Assembly: GCF_000183725.1 (NCBI RefSeq)
Contig: NC_014762.1
Span: forward strand, 1,364,001-1,428,000
Direction of reading: 5' to 3'
From: Sulfuricurvum kujiense DSM 16994
Lineage (GTDB): Bacteria > Campylobacterota > Campylobacteria > Campylobacterales > Sulfurimonadaceae
Length of the DNA: 64,000 nt
Below are positions 8,884-17,316 of the stretch, piece after piece. How positions within the stretch are numbered: position 1 is the stretch's first letter; every line of letters begins with the position of its first letter. Made by a program: the position numbers and the translations under genes. Under the pieces are notes generated by a model that did not search any database, was not told where the DNA came from, and saw nothing but the letters and a program-made list of their open reading frames with translations.

Positions 8884-10023
8884 TTATTTTCTTTTAGCCC
8901 ATCTTTGGAAAAAACGTGAAGGCGAAAGTAAAGGATTTAGGGAAGAATCCGTAGTTAGATGCTCTTGAAGCCTTTTTGATAAATACGGGGCGAGTACGAA
9001 ACCGTATCCCCCCGATCCGTTGACCATCGTTAAATTCGGATAGTAGACGAATTCACGCGGATTAATTTTTTCGCCGTGGCGCAGATGAGGAAACTTTTCC
9101 AGTGTTGCCTCGGCATCTACAAGATTTCCCAACATTGGGAGATAATCATTTGATCCTGAACGCAATCCCATGTAGTCATTGAGAATATTTATATTATTTA
9201 ATTTTAATGTTTTAGAAGCTTTTTCCAAAAGTAGAGCTCTCCCCTGCTCTACATCGTAAGGCTCTAGCAAAAACGGAGAATAATGGACATCATGGGTTGC
9301 TCCGATTGCGACAATCCCCTCTTTGGTCGTAGGAGAGATCGAGACATGATGGTGCAGGATACACGGAATATGCGTTGATGTTTCTATATCGATACGATGA
9401 CCCCAGATGCCGCGTAAACCGACATAATCGATCGGTAACAGCTTCGGATAGGCTCCGATTGCGAGGACAAGGTGCTTTGATCTTAGTTTACCTACCTCCC
9501 ATAATCCGTCTGCATGGGTAAGTTGTTCAACTCTCATCGGATAAAAATCGACTCCCTCCGCCATGGCGTGACATACTCCCTGTGCGTCAACGACGGCGCC
9601 CATGTCAAAATAAATCGACGCCGAATGTAATGCTTCATCGCTTAAAAGGGTTTGTATTTTATGGGGGATGTTGGAGTGTTTTAAATGGGATTCTCGTTTG
9701 AAGGATTCGACTTTTTCACCCTCTTTCGGGCTATTGGCGATATGAAGAAGCGGTTTTACGAGGGTAAACTGCGGAAAATGGGACGTATAAAAGGCCAATG
9801 CTTCAACATGAGCCTCGGACATTATCTCTTTGAGCTCTCCGGCTTTGGAGATTTTCGGAGAAATAAACGCCCCTGCCGCACCGCTGCCGCCGGAAGCGAT
9901 ACCGCCCTGATCGATCAGAGCGACGTTCAGCCCTGCTTGTGCAAGGGAATAAGCACTACAGCAGCCATTTATCCCCGCACCGATGATGATGACATCATAA
10001 GGTGATATTTTTGATGTCGGCAA
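8884..10023 (-). CDS. FAD-dependent oxidoreductase of the DAO family
   Basis: 379 residues with an N-terminal dinucleotide-binding motif (DVIIIGAGINGCCSAYSLAQAG, GxGxxG near 15-20) and a C-terminal GSGGYGF flavin-contact segment. The family includes D-amino acid and glycine oxidases and the oxidase half of MnmC; the substrate cannot be set from sequence. The frame has only a TTG (10023) as an early start. It overlaps the 3' end of glyS by 29 bases, so translation is probably coupled to glyS. Confidence 0.8.
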   Translation of the reverse strand: MPTSKISPYDVIIIGAGINGCCSAYSLAQAGLNVALIDQGGIASGGSGAAGAFISPKISKAGELKEIMSEAHVEALAFYTSHFPQFTLVKPLLHIANSPKEGEKVESFKRESHLKHSNIPHKIQTLLSDEALHSASIYFDMGAVVDAQGVCHAMAEGVDFYPMRVEQLTHADGLWEVGKLRSKHLVLAIGAYPKLLPIDYVGLRGIWGHRIDIETSTHIPCILHHHVSISPTTKEGIVAIGATHDVHYSPFLLEPYDVEQGRALLLEKASKTLKLNNINILNDYMGLRSGSNDYLPMLGNLVDAEATLEKFPHLRHGEKINPREFVYYPNLTMVNGSGGYGFVLAPYLSKRLQEHLTTDSSLNPLLSPSRFFQRWAKRK

Positions 10024-12031
10024 TCGAATAAATCTCTGCGTAGATCATACCGACCAACGCTTTGCGGTTGGCACGGACACTTAAATCTTCGGCATTGACC
10101 ATGACATTGTCGAAGAAGGTATCCAAAGGCGCTTTAAGTGCGAACAATGCATCCAAACGCTCTTCCAGTGTTTCGTAGCTTTTAGAGATAGCCGAAACTG
10201 CGGCGGAGTATAGATTACGCTCCGCATCGTTTTCAAACAATGTTCCGTTAACCTTGAACCCTTTATCCATCGCTTCGTCTTTAAGGATATTGCTGACCCG
10301 CTTAAAGGTAGAGAACGCTTCGACGAACGAATCGGATGAAGCGATAGTGTTGACTGCCCGGATTTTACGATCGATTTCGAGAATATCGAGTTCTACATTC
10401 GCATCTTTGGCAACAACCGCTTGGATGATCGACGGATTGACACCGACATAAGCTCCCGCAAGACGTTCGATGACAAATGTCTCAACGTTCTTTTTATACT
10501 CTTTCCCTTGCGGATAGATAGATACAAGCTGATCAATCAATGTTGAAAAATTAAGCGGAATTTGGTGCGTTACGGCAATTTTGATAATCCCGTTGACGGC
10601 ACGGCGAAGTGCAAACGGATCGCGTGAACCGGTCGGAATCTCACCGATACTGAACATACCGATCAGCGTATCGACTTTCATAGACATAGCAACGATCGCA
10701 CTGAGCATCGTACTCGGCAATGCGCTCTCTTCCCCAGTAGGGAGATATTGCTCTTTGATAGCTGTTGCGACATCCGCATTTTCACCGAGCGCCAATGCAT
10801 AATAATACCCCATAAGCCCCTGAAGCTCGGTAAACTCATACACCATCTCGCTCATCAGATCGGCTTTTGCCAGATCCATTGCACGATCCAAATGTGCAGG
10901 ATTAATATTATCATATATGAGATTGGCGATAGTGGATGCAACCACTTTTTCACGCTTGATTTTTTCCGCCAATGTTCCCAAGCCGTTCATAAAGACGACT
11001 TTTTCGAGTCCCGCGGTACTGAGCCCTTTTTTTAGATCGTTTCGATAGAAGAAAAGTGCATCGGAAAGACGCGGACGCAGAACCCGTTCATTCCCTTCGA
11101 TTACTTTGGAGAAATCATCGGTGAGTGCATTGGAAACAACAACAAACGCATTGATCAGTTTCCCCTCTTTGAATACGGGAAAGTAGCGCTGATGCTCTTT
11201 CATAGATGTAATGATAACTTCCGGTGGAAGCTCAAGGAAACTCTCATCAAAACTACCTAAAAGCGGTGTCGGATGTTCGGTAATCGCAACGACTTCATTC
11301 AAAAGATCTTCATCGACTTCGATACTAATACCGTTTTCTTTTTCTAGTTGTGCAAAATTGGCTAAAATCGACTCGCGGCGGCTTTGCGGATACAGATCGA
11401 CGGAACCCTCTTTGAGAAGATCGAAATAGTGATGGATAGAGTTTACTTTCTTCGCTTCGAAATGGCTGATACGGTGAACGTACGTCTCAGAAGCGGAGCG
11501 GACGCCGAAAAGCTCCATATCGACCAGTTCTTCCCCTAGCGTAACGTTTACCCAGCGGATCGGACGGATAAAACTCTCATGGTTCGAACCCCAACGCATC
11601 GATTTTCCAAAGCTCAAGCTTTTAATCCATTGGTCAATCATTTCACCCAAGATTTCAATACTTGAGCGTCCCGGAATATTTTGGCTGAAATAAAGTACCT
11701 CTTTACCGCCCTTTTCGGCACGGGAGAGCTGATTGAACTCCACGCCGCATTTTTTGGCAAACCCTAATGCGGCAGGTGTAGGAGTACCGTCTTTAATGGC
11801 AATATCGACCGGTGCCCCGTAAAACTCTTCTATACGGTCGTCCTGACGCGTTTTAAATTCACGGTGCCACAATACCAAACGACGCGGCGTATAGTAAAAC
11901 TCAAACTCTCCGAGAAGTGCGTTTTTTTCGAGTACCGCGACCCATTTTTTTTCTATATCCGCAAGTTCTTTGAGCAGAGGAACAGCCGGCAGTTCTTCGA
12001 CACCGATCTCAATCAAAAGTGGTTTTAACAT
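9995..12031 (-). CDS. glyS: glycyl-tRNA synthetase beta subunit
   Basis: About 678 residues, typical of the GlyS chain of the alpha2beta2 enzyme that charges tRNA-Gly. It begins with LLIEIGVEELPA and contains the family segments RRLVLWH, SMRWG, ITSMKEHQRYFPVF and SRDPFALRR. A C-terminal helical anticodon-binding region follows. I prefer the ATG at 12031 over 12037 because GGA lies about 9 bases upstream. The alpha subunit gene is not in the window. Confidence 0.93.
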   Translation of the reverse strand: MLKPLLIEIGVEELPAVPLLKELADIEKKWVAVLEKNALLGEFEFYYTPRRLVLWHREFKTRQDDRIEEFYGAPVDIAIKDGTPTPAALGFAKKCGVEFNQLSRAEKGGKEVLYFSQNIPGRSSIEILGEMIDQWIKSLSFGKSMRWGSNHESFIRPIRWVNVTLGEELVDMELFGVRSASETYVHRISHFEAKKVNSIHHYFDLLKEGSVDLYPQSRRESILANFAQLEKENGISIEVDEDLLNEVVAITEHPTPLLGSFDESFLELPPEVIITSMKEHQRYFPVFKEGKLINAFVVVSNALTDDFSKVIEGNERVLRPRLSDALFFYRNDLKKGLSTAGLEKVVFMNGLGTLAEKIKREKVVASTIANLIYDNINPAHLDRAMDLAKADLMSEMVYEFTELQGLMGYYYALALGENADVATAIKEQYLPTGEESALPSTMLSAIVAMSMKVDTLIGMFSIGEIPTGSRDPFALRRAVNGIIKIAVTHQIPLNFSTLIDQLVSIYPQGKEYKKNVETFVIERLAGAYVGVNPSIIQAVVAKDANVELDILEIDRKIRAVNTIASSDSFVEAFSTFKRVSNILKDEAMDKGFKVNGTLFENDAERNLYSAAVSAISKSYETLEERLDALFALKAPLDTFFDNVMVNAEDLSVRANRKALVGMIYAEIYSIADIKNITL

Positions 12032-12173
12032 AATCATTTATCCGTTAATCATTTTTAAAGTCCGATTTTACCGCTTAGATGGTTAAAAAATGCTGTTGAA
12101 TGACCGTTGCTTTGGAAAAAATTAATTCAGAGATAAAATATCTTATTTAGGTGTTGTTAAAAGTTTTGAGGAG

Positions 12174-12208
12174 TACAATACCCACATCATAATTATTCAA
12201 TTAAGGAA
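12174..12208 (+). promoter_or_regulatory. -10 box and RBS of the superoxide reductase-like gene
   Basis: TACAAT at 12174-12179 is a fair -10 box. AAGGAA at 12203-12208 lies 5 bases before the ATG at 12214. The rest of the spacer from 12032 shows nothing further. Confidence 0.5.
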
Positions 12209-12213
12209 ACATC

Positions 12214-12633
12214 ATGCCAACAATCAATCGTTACGTAGATATCAGCACAGTAGACCGTGAAGCGAAAAAAGATTATATCGATCGTCACTCACCGTTTATC
12301 CACTGTGCAGCAAATGCTAAAAAAGGCGAAAAATTTGCCGTTACGGTAAAAATGGGGAACGAATATTCTCATCCTGATGATTTCGATCACTTTATCGCCA
12401 ATATCGCACTTTATAACGGTGAGACATTACTTGCACGCGCAGATTTCGTACCCGGTACACTCGGAAATGAAAAGAACCATGCGGAAGTCACTTTCAACAT
12501 CGTTCCGACAGGGAAAAAATTGACCCTTGTAGCTCACGGCTACTGTACTAAACACGGCGTATGGGAATCAACTCCGGTTGAAGTTGAAGTCGAAGAAGCC
12601 AGTTCTTGCTGCGGCGGCGGACACTGCTCGTAA
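12214..12633 (+). CDS. superoxide reductase-like (class II desulfoferrodoxin-type) protein
   Basis: 139 residues. All five ligands of the mononuclear Fe(His)4Cys centre can be placed: His25 (RHSPF), His53 (SHPDD), His59 (DHFI), Cys111 and His114 (GYCTKHG). This family reduces superoxide to peroxide without making oxygen. The canonical EKH near the iron is DRH here, so the usual catalytic Lys is Arg24. The C-terminus ends in CCGGGHCS, a Cys/His tail not typical of the core family and possibly a second metal or redox site (inference). It is monocistronic: its own promoter precedes it and a terminator follows. Confidence 0.85.
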   Translation: MPTINRYVDISTVDREAKKDYIDRHSPFIHCAANAKKGEKFAVTVKMGNEYSHPDDFDHFIANIALYNGETLLARADFVPGTLGNEKNHAEVTFNIVPTGKKLTLVAHGYCTKHGVWESTPVEVEVEEASSCCGGGHCS

Positions 12634-12640
12634 ATTCTAA

Positions 12641-12663
12641 ATAAAGCCCAAAGCGGGCTTTAT
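12641..12663 (+). terminator. hairpin terminator after the superoxide reductase-like gene
   Basis: ATAAAGCCC (12641-12649) pairs with GGGCTTTAT (12655-12663) around a 5-base loop. It lies 8 bases after the stop. The tract that follows is pyrimidine-rich (CCCCCTCTTT) rather than pure T. Confidence 0.75.
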
Positions 12664-12831
12664 CCCCCTCTTTACAAAATTTCTTCAACTTTTTTCTCAT
12701 CTCGCATCATTGCAATGTATAAAAAACAGATACCTGAATAATAAATAGTAATAGATTTGTAATCAAACGAGAAGTTAATTACAACACTTTTTGGATATCA
12801 TATTAAAACTATTTTTAAAGATTATGTACTT

Positions 12832-13242
12832 ATGGATGAGAACATCTTAAATCGGGTCAATGTACTCGTCAAAAAAACGTACTATACATATGAGCGATTT
12901 GAGGTTGACGCAACGTTTGCCCTGTTGTACCATGAAACACCATTAAGTGTAGTGGATTTATCACAATTTGTGAGGCTTTCAGATCATTTGATACAGTTGG
13001 ATGAACATCACTATTTTATAATTTTTGCATTTACGTCTGAAGAAAACGCTTACAAAGCATCTCAAAACATTATCCATAAGTTAGACGGACATTTTAATAA
13101 CCACAGCAGCTCAGTCGCATTGGATTCGTTGGATGTAACCATGTCGCCGAAACTTATTTTAAACCGTCTAAAACAGATTATGAAAGAGATCCACAAAGAT
13201 TCCCATGTCCGCATTGAAACGGAAGATATCCTTCACCGCTAA
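12832..13242 (+). CDS. small protein of unknown function, possibly a degenerate GGDEF-like fold
   Basis: 136 residues, no signal peptide or membrane segment. The pattern RLSDHLIQLDEHHYFIIF followed by a helical ENAYKASQNIIHKL resembles the strand-helix order of a GGDEF domain without the GGDEF residues. This is weak structural intuition, not homology. The ATG lacks an obvious Shine-Dalgarno. The 198 bases before it hold the upstream terminator and AT-rich sequence. Confidence 0.5.
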   Translation: MDENILNRVNVLVKKTYYTYERFEVDATFALLYHETPLSVVDLSQFVRLSDHLIQLDEHHYFIIFAFTSEENAYKASQNIIHKLDGHFNNHSSSVALDSLDVTMSPKLILNRLKQIMKEIHKDSHVRIETEDILHR

Positions 13243-13314
13243 GAAAATCAGATTAGACTTTTTATCTCCTTTTAACCCCTTCTTATCTATACTCCATTAA
13301 ATACATAAACGTAA

Positions 13315-13986
13315 GTGAATGCCGTGGACTCTTTTCAAAATCTTGCTCTTCTCGAAAATCTTTATCGGTTAAAATCATTAGGGTATTCTTTTGTTGATCC
13401 GATTACGCCGAATCTTCAAACCCCTTTGAACTCATTACCCGATTCTCTTGGGGAAATTAATCAAAACATTGCTCAATGTTTTCTCTGCGATTTGAGTAAG
13501 TCCCGCCGTCAAAGTATGAGCGGATACGGCAACATTAAGGCTCAACTGATGTTTGTGGATGCCTACGTTTCAGCCGCTGAAGATGAGAGTTCAGAGTATT
13601 ATGTCGGAAGATCGGGCGTGATGCTGCGGGATATGATTGAAAAAGTGTTGAATCTAAAAATTGAAGAGGTTTTCTTTACCCATGCCGTTAAATGCAAGCC
13701 GTTCGGTTTTCAAAATCCTTCCCCCAGCGAATGCAGCAGCTGCGCTCCGTTTTTATCCAAACAGATTGAACTGATTAAACCCCGCATTATCATTCCTCTG
13801 GGAGCGGATGCCTATCGGATACTCAGCGGAGACCACGGAGATTTTGAACGTGTCCGGGGAGAGATTATCCCTTATGGAGATTCTCAATTGATTCCGATGC
13901 ATCATCCCCTCTATCTTGTACGCAATCCCTCTTGTAAAAAAGAGGCGATGAGGGATTTGCAAACTATCAAGAGCCAGTTATTATGA
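13315..13986 (+). CDS. uracil-DNA glycosylase family 4-like protein with altered motif A
   Basis: 223 residues from a GTG start. Cysteines in CFLCDL (55, 58), KCKPFG and ECSSC match the Fe-S ligands of family-4 UDG. YVGRSGVML and the C-terminal MHHPLYLVRNP (HPxxxLR) match conserved segments. The usual GEAPG motif A reads VDAYVSAAED here, so uracil excision may be lost or altered. The protein may still bind DNA or act on another base. Its stop overlaps the next ATG (ATGA), indicating an operon. Confidence 0.75.
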   Translation: MNAVDSFQNLALLENLYRLKSLGYSFVDPITPNLQTPLNSLPDSLGEINQNIAQCFLCDLSKSRRQSMSGYGNIKAQLMFVDAYVSAAEDESSEYYVGRSGVMLRDMIEKVLNLKIEEVFFTHAVKCKPFGFQNPSPSECSSCAPFLSKQIELIKPRIIIPLGADAYRILSGDHGDFERVRGEIIPYGDSQLIPMHHPLYLVRNPSCKKEAMRDLQTIKSQLL

Positions 13987-15050
13987 TCTTTTTGCGTTTA
14001 GCTTTTATCCTTTCGCTTATGTTCGTTTTTTCTCAGGGAAAAACGATGGTTATTCGAAAATCATCCGATGCAATCCACCCGATTCAAACATCCATCAAAC
14101 CTGATGAATCGATTAAAATTGCCGTAGTCTCTTCTCCGAAGATAATCGGAAAATATGCACAGTCGGTTTATAACGTCGCACTGGCAACACTCTCAACCCG
14201 TCGAAGCGGCCGTTTTTCAATACAACAATATACTATGCAGGATGAATCGTCAATAACGTTGGCAGAAACGTTTGCAAAACTGCGTGAAGACAAAATGGAT
14301 GCCGTACTGGCTCCCCTTACCGGTGAAGGTGCCAAGAATCTTGTCCATATCGAGACACATCTCCCGATATTTATTCCGACCGTGCATAAGCGTGATATCC
14401 CATCAGCTCCTGATAATATCACTTTCGGAGGAATCGATTATCTGGCACAGATTGAAGCGCTGCTCCCGTATATGGCAGATTCAATTTCAATCTTTTACGA
14501 CACTTCACCGGTGGGTTCGCAACTAAAGTCATCTACCGAAGAGGTTTTTCTGGCTCATGAACGCGAAAAGAAAAAAGTCAGAAGCTACGCCGTAGACTTT
14601 AACGGTGACAATATTATTTCCCATCTTTCAAAACCTTCCCTATTTAACAAAAACAGTGTAATCCTTCATATTCCTGTTGTAAAAAGCGCTATTTTGGCCT
14701 CCCAACTCACTTTTATAGGGATCAAAGAACGTAATATTCTCTCCACACAAATCAATATGGACCCGAATCTTTTAGTGTTAACCCAATACCGAGATCGAAA
14801 AAATATGATCATCGCCAATTCTCTCGTTGAATTCCCTCCTTCGATTTATGAGGCTAATGAATTGATGAATAACGATCTTGCCTATGATTGGATTCAATAC
14901 TCCAGCAGTGTCGGAATCGATTATCTTGTCTCGATGTTAGATAATACGCCACGAGCCTATACAATGCGTCTAATTAATTCTCAAGTTATTTATCCTGTTG
15001 AGCTGTTGCATGCGAAAGAGTACGGTTTTGAATCAGTTACCTCAAAATAA
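13983..15050 (+). CDS. exported protein resembling a type-I periplasmic binding fold
   Basis: 355 residues with an N-terminal hydrophobic signal (FLRLAFILSLMFVFSQG). The mature part begins IKIAVVSSPKIIGKYAQSVYN and contains alternating strand-helix units (MDAVLAPLTGEGAKNLV, FIPTV, ADSISIFYD). The layout is like ABC-type ligand-binding or LpoA/LppC-like proteins. No ligand can be assigned. It overlaps the UDG-like gene by 4 bases and the Crp/Fnr gene by about 41 bases, so the three form one operon. Confidence 0.6.
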   Translation: MIFLRLAFILSLMFVFSQGKTMVIRKSSDAIHPIQTSIKPDESIKIAVVSSPKIIGKYAQSVYNVALATLSTRRSGRFSIQQYTMQDESSITLAETFAKLREDKMDAVLAPLTGEGAKNLVHIETHLPIFIPTVHKRDIPSAPDNITFGGIDYLAQIEALLPYMADSISIFYDTSPVGSQLKSSTEEVFLAHEREKKKVRSYAVDFNGDNIISHLSKPSLFNKNSVILHIPVVKSAILASQLTFIGIKERNILSTQINMDPNLLVLTQYRDRKNMIIANSLVEFPPSIYEANELMNNDLAYDWIQYSSSVGIDYLVSMLDNTPRAYTMRLINSQVIYPVELLHAKEYGFESVTSK

Positions 15051-15693
15051 TTCGCTTTCTCTGGAACGAATCGGAATTTTCTCCCATTTAACCCCACTAC
15101 AGTGCAATCAGATCGAACAGATCGGAATTATCCGCCATTATAATAAAGGTGAAATCATTTTTTATGAAGGGAACCAAAGCGATTATTTTCATTTTCTGAT
15201 TGAAGGGGAAGTTTCCATTTTCAAATCAACCGCCTCAACCGAGACGATGTTGATACACCGATTCCGGGCACCTTCATTGGTCGCCGAGGTCGCAACATTG
15301 AAACAAGTCCCCTACCCGGCTTCGTGTGAAGCGATAGATAGCTCAATTATTTTAAAAATTGCTCGTGATCCTTTTCTTAAACTTTTGCAGAATGATCCCT
15401 CATTGAGCATCGCCCTTATCTCCTCACTGACCCAAAAAATATCCGCATTAGAGCTCTCGCTGCAACGACACAGTGCCCCAAACGCCATGGCAAAAGTAGC
15501 GCGATTGATTCGAGATGATATCGGTATTTTTCAGCGCCTTAAAGGGATCGAAATTGCACATTTGCTTGGGATTACGCCCGAAACACTATCAAGAATGATT
15601 AAAAAATTAAAATCCGAAGGGATAATAGAATTCTCGAAAAAAAACGGTTTAAACCTTTTGTCCTCGGATAAATTAAATCGGTGTTGCGGATAA
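15010..15693 (+). CDS. Crp/Fnr-family transcription regulator
   Basis: About 227 residues. A cyclic-nucleotide-binding-like beta-barrel (about 20-135, with YNKGEIIFYEGNQSDYFHFLIEGEVSIF) is joined by a long dimer helix to a winged helix-turn-helix (EIAHLLGITPETLSRMIKKLKSEGII). There is no N-terminal Cys cluster as in oxygen-sensing Fnr, so it may sense NO, heme or another ligand. The ATG at 15010 was preferred over a TTG at 14998. The RxxxSRMIKKL recognition helix resembles Fnr/Dnr proteins. A target site is not known. Confidence 0.88.
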   Translation: MRKSTVLNQLPQNNSLSLERIGIFSHLTPLQCNQIEQIGIIRHYNKGEIIFYEGNQSDYFHFLIEGEVSIFKSTASTETMLIHRFRAPSLVAEVATLKQVPYPASCEAIDSSIILKIARDPFLKLLQNDPSLSIALISSLTQKISALELSLQRHSAPNAMAKVARLIRDDIGIFQRLKGIEIAHLLGITPETLSRMIKKLKSEGIIEFSKKNGLNLLSSDKLNRCCG

Positions 15694-15759
15694 TTATTTT
15701 CCTTTAAGAGAAGCAGTGATAGAGTTAAACAATCTATAAAAAAAGATAAGGAGTTTACG

Positions 15760-16266
15760 ATGGGCAAAAGAGGTATTTCACTCCTTCGAGGAATCGAAGC
15801 GCAAACGGTTTACGAACTTCTTAACAAAGCATATTGTGATGAATGGTTAGCGTATTACCAGTATTTCATCGAATCCAAAGTGGTCAAAGGGTTAATGAAA
15901 GATGCTGCAATCGCAGAGCTTACCCAACATGCGGCGGATGAGCTGCGTCATGCTACGATGGTAGCCGATCGGATTATTCAGCTCGGTGGTACTCCGGTAC
16001 TTCATCCTTCCGAGTGGGTAAGCAATTCCAATTGCGGATATGAGGCCCCGACTGATCCTGATGTACGCAAAGTTCTTGAACAAGCTATCAAGGGCGAACA
16101 ATGTGCTATCAGTGTCTATTCCAATATCCTCGACATTACTCGGGAAAAAGACATTATTACCTATGACATGGTCTCACAAATTTTGGCAGATGAAGTCGAG
16201 CATGAAGAGGATCTACAGGCACTGTACGATGACATCCATGATTTTATTGCCGAGTTTAAAAACTAA
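15760..16266 (+). CDS. ferritin-like / DPSL-type di-iron protein
   Basis: 168 residues, four-helix bundle. Iron ligands are visible: Glu28, Glu61 with His64 (DELRHA), Glu113 and Glu145 with His148 (DEVEHEED). This pattern fits bacterioferritin and Dps-like (DPSL, thioferritin) proteins that oxidise Fe2+ with peroxide. Cys92 and Cys115 lie about 23 residues apart near the second half of the site, as in thioferritins (inference). A good AAGGAG RBS precedes the ATG. The ankyrin gene starts 3 bases after the stop. Confidence 0.82.
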   Translation: MGKRGISLLRGIEAQTVYELLNKAYCDEWLAYYQYFIESKVVKGLMKDAAIAELTQHAADELRHATMVADRIIQLGGTPVLHPSEWVSNSNCGYEAPTDPDVRKVLEQAIKGEQCAISVYSNILDITREKDIITYDMVSQILADEVEHEEDLQALYDDIHDFIAEFKN

Positions 16267-16269
16267 CGT

Positions 16270-16719
16270 ATGAAAAAAATTCTTTTATTAGCAGTCCTAC
16301 TCTCTAATCTCCTGTATGGTGCAGAGATATTGAAACTGGTAAGTTTGCTTGACCTTAATGATACCGAGGCGCTTGAAATGCAGGTTCAAAATCTGAATGA
16401 TGCGAATGCCGCCAGAGAGGATAACAATAAAACAGTTTTAATGTATGCTTGCTGGGTCGGGAATTTGGAAGCGGTCAAGTATCTTGTCTCCAAAGGTGCG
16501 GACGTAAACGCTCAAGACTCCGGCGGTGCGACTGCATTGCATCTGGCTGCTTGGAAAGGGCACAACACTATTGCTTTGTATCTACTTGAAAACGGCGCTT
16601 CAGGAAGTTCGATGAGTAAAGACGGGATGACACCCTTGGATATTGCATTGATGAAAGAAAACAAAGAGATCGCAGAAGCGATTGAAAAAGCGGCACCGAA
16701 ACTCAAGCCTCTCTTATAA
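16270..16719 (+). CDS. exported ankyrin-repeat protein
   Basis: 149 residues. A signal peptide (KKILLLAVLLSNLLYGAE) is followed by about three ankyrin repeats (TVLMYACWVGNLEAVKYLVSKGADVNA, TALHLAAWKGHNTIALYLLENGA, TPLDIALMKENKEIAEAIE). Ankyrin proteins next to heme or iron peroxide-defence enzymes are known, for example the KatA partner in Campylobacter jejuni. The tight coupling here suggests a similar helper role for the ferritin-like protein, but the signal peptide would place it in the periplasm. It overlaps the convergent thioesterase gene by 6 bases. Confidence 0.85.
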   Translation: MKKILLLAVLLSNLLYGAEILKLVSLLDLNDTEALEMQVQNLNDANAAREDNNKTVLMYACWVGNLEAVKYLVSKGADVNAQDSGGATALHLAAWKGHNTIALYLLENGASGSSMSKDGMTPLDIALMKENKEIAEAIEKAAPKLKPLL

Positions 16720-17085
16720 AGCTGAGAGAAATTGTTTTTCGCGATCGGGGATTTTTGTCATTTTTCCCGAAAAATCGATATGAACCAGAACAATCTTCAT
16801 CGAAAAAAGTTTCTCATCGGCTCTGAATACTTCCTGCAATAACGTAAATGAGGCATTTTTAATCTCTAAGAGTGTTGTTTTTACCTCTAAAATGTCAGCG
16901 AATTTGGCACTTTTCAGATACTCCGCATCGATATGTTTGGCTACGAAATGTCCGTTTTCCAATATCGGTGAACGTCCGGCATCAAAAAAAAGCTGACTGC
17001 GGGCCCGTTCGCAGAAGTTAAGATAGTTGGAGTGGTAGACGACTCCCCCGACATCAGTGTCTTCGTAATATACGCGTATTTGCAT
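16714..17085 (-). CDS. YbgC-type acyl-CoA thioesterase
   Basis: 123 residues, hot-dog fold. It begins with the family signature YYEDTDVGGVVYHSNYLNFCERAR, including the catalytic Asp of DTD. YbgC proteins hydrolyse short or acyl-ACP/CoA thioesters and often associate with Tol-Pal, though no tol genes are seen here. The gene converges with the ankyrin gene. Upstream is the regulatory region of narK. Confidence 0.88.
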   Translation of the reverse strand: MQIRVYYEDTDVGGVVYHSNYLNFCERARSQLFFDAGRSPILENGHFVAKHIDAEYLKSAKFADILEVKTTLLEIKNASFTLLQEVFRADEKLFSMKIVLVHIDFSGKMTKIPDREKQFLSAL

Positions 17086-17227
17086 ATCAGGCCTCTATTT
17101 TTCAATTTTTAAACGCAGATTTATATATAAATTTTCCGTGGGATTTATCCTAGCGTATTATACATGCACTATCGATTTATCTTCAATTATTGACTTTATA
17201 GCATGATTTTTATTTTAAACATCAATA

Positions 17228-17309
17228 TGATTAATTTTTAATCATAATATAGTATTAACAGTGAAATTTTCGCGTTACAATTATTTCAGATAAAAAAATC
17301 CTAATTAGG
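17228..17309 (+). promoter_or_regulatory. narK promoter with TGATTA-N5-TAATCA operator
   Basis: A perfect palindrome, TGATTA-ATTTT-TAATCA, occupies 17228-17244. Exactly 31 bases later is TACAAT (17276-17281). The predicted transcript begins AGATAAAA at 17288. There is no good -35, so an activator bound around -52 is likely (inference). CCTAATTAGG at 17300-17309 is itself a palindrome that covers the RBS. The layout repeats upstream of nrtA and nirE. Confidence 0.8.
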
Positions 17310-17316
17310 AGTGGAT

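Noticed and set aside
17086-17227. possible small gene or RNA before narK
   Set aside because: Only AT-rich sequence without a stable hairpin, RBS or tRNA-like features; treated as promoter region.
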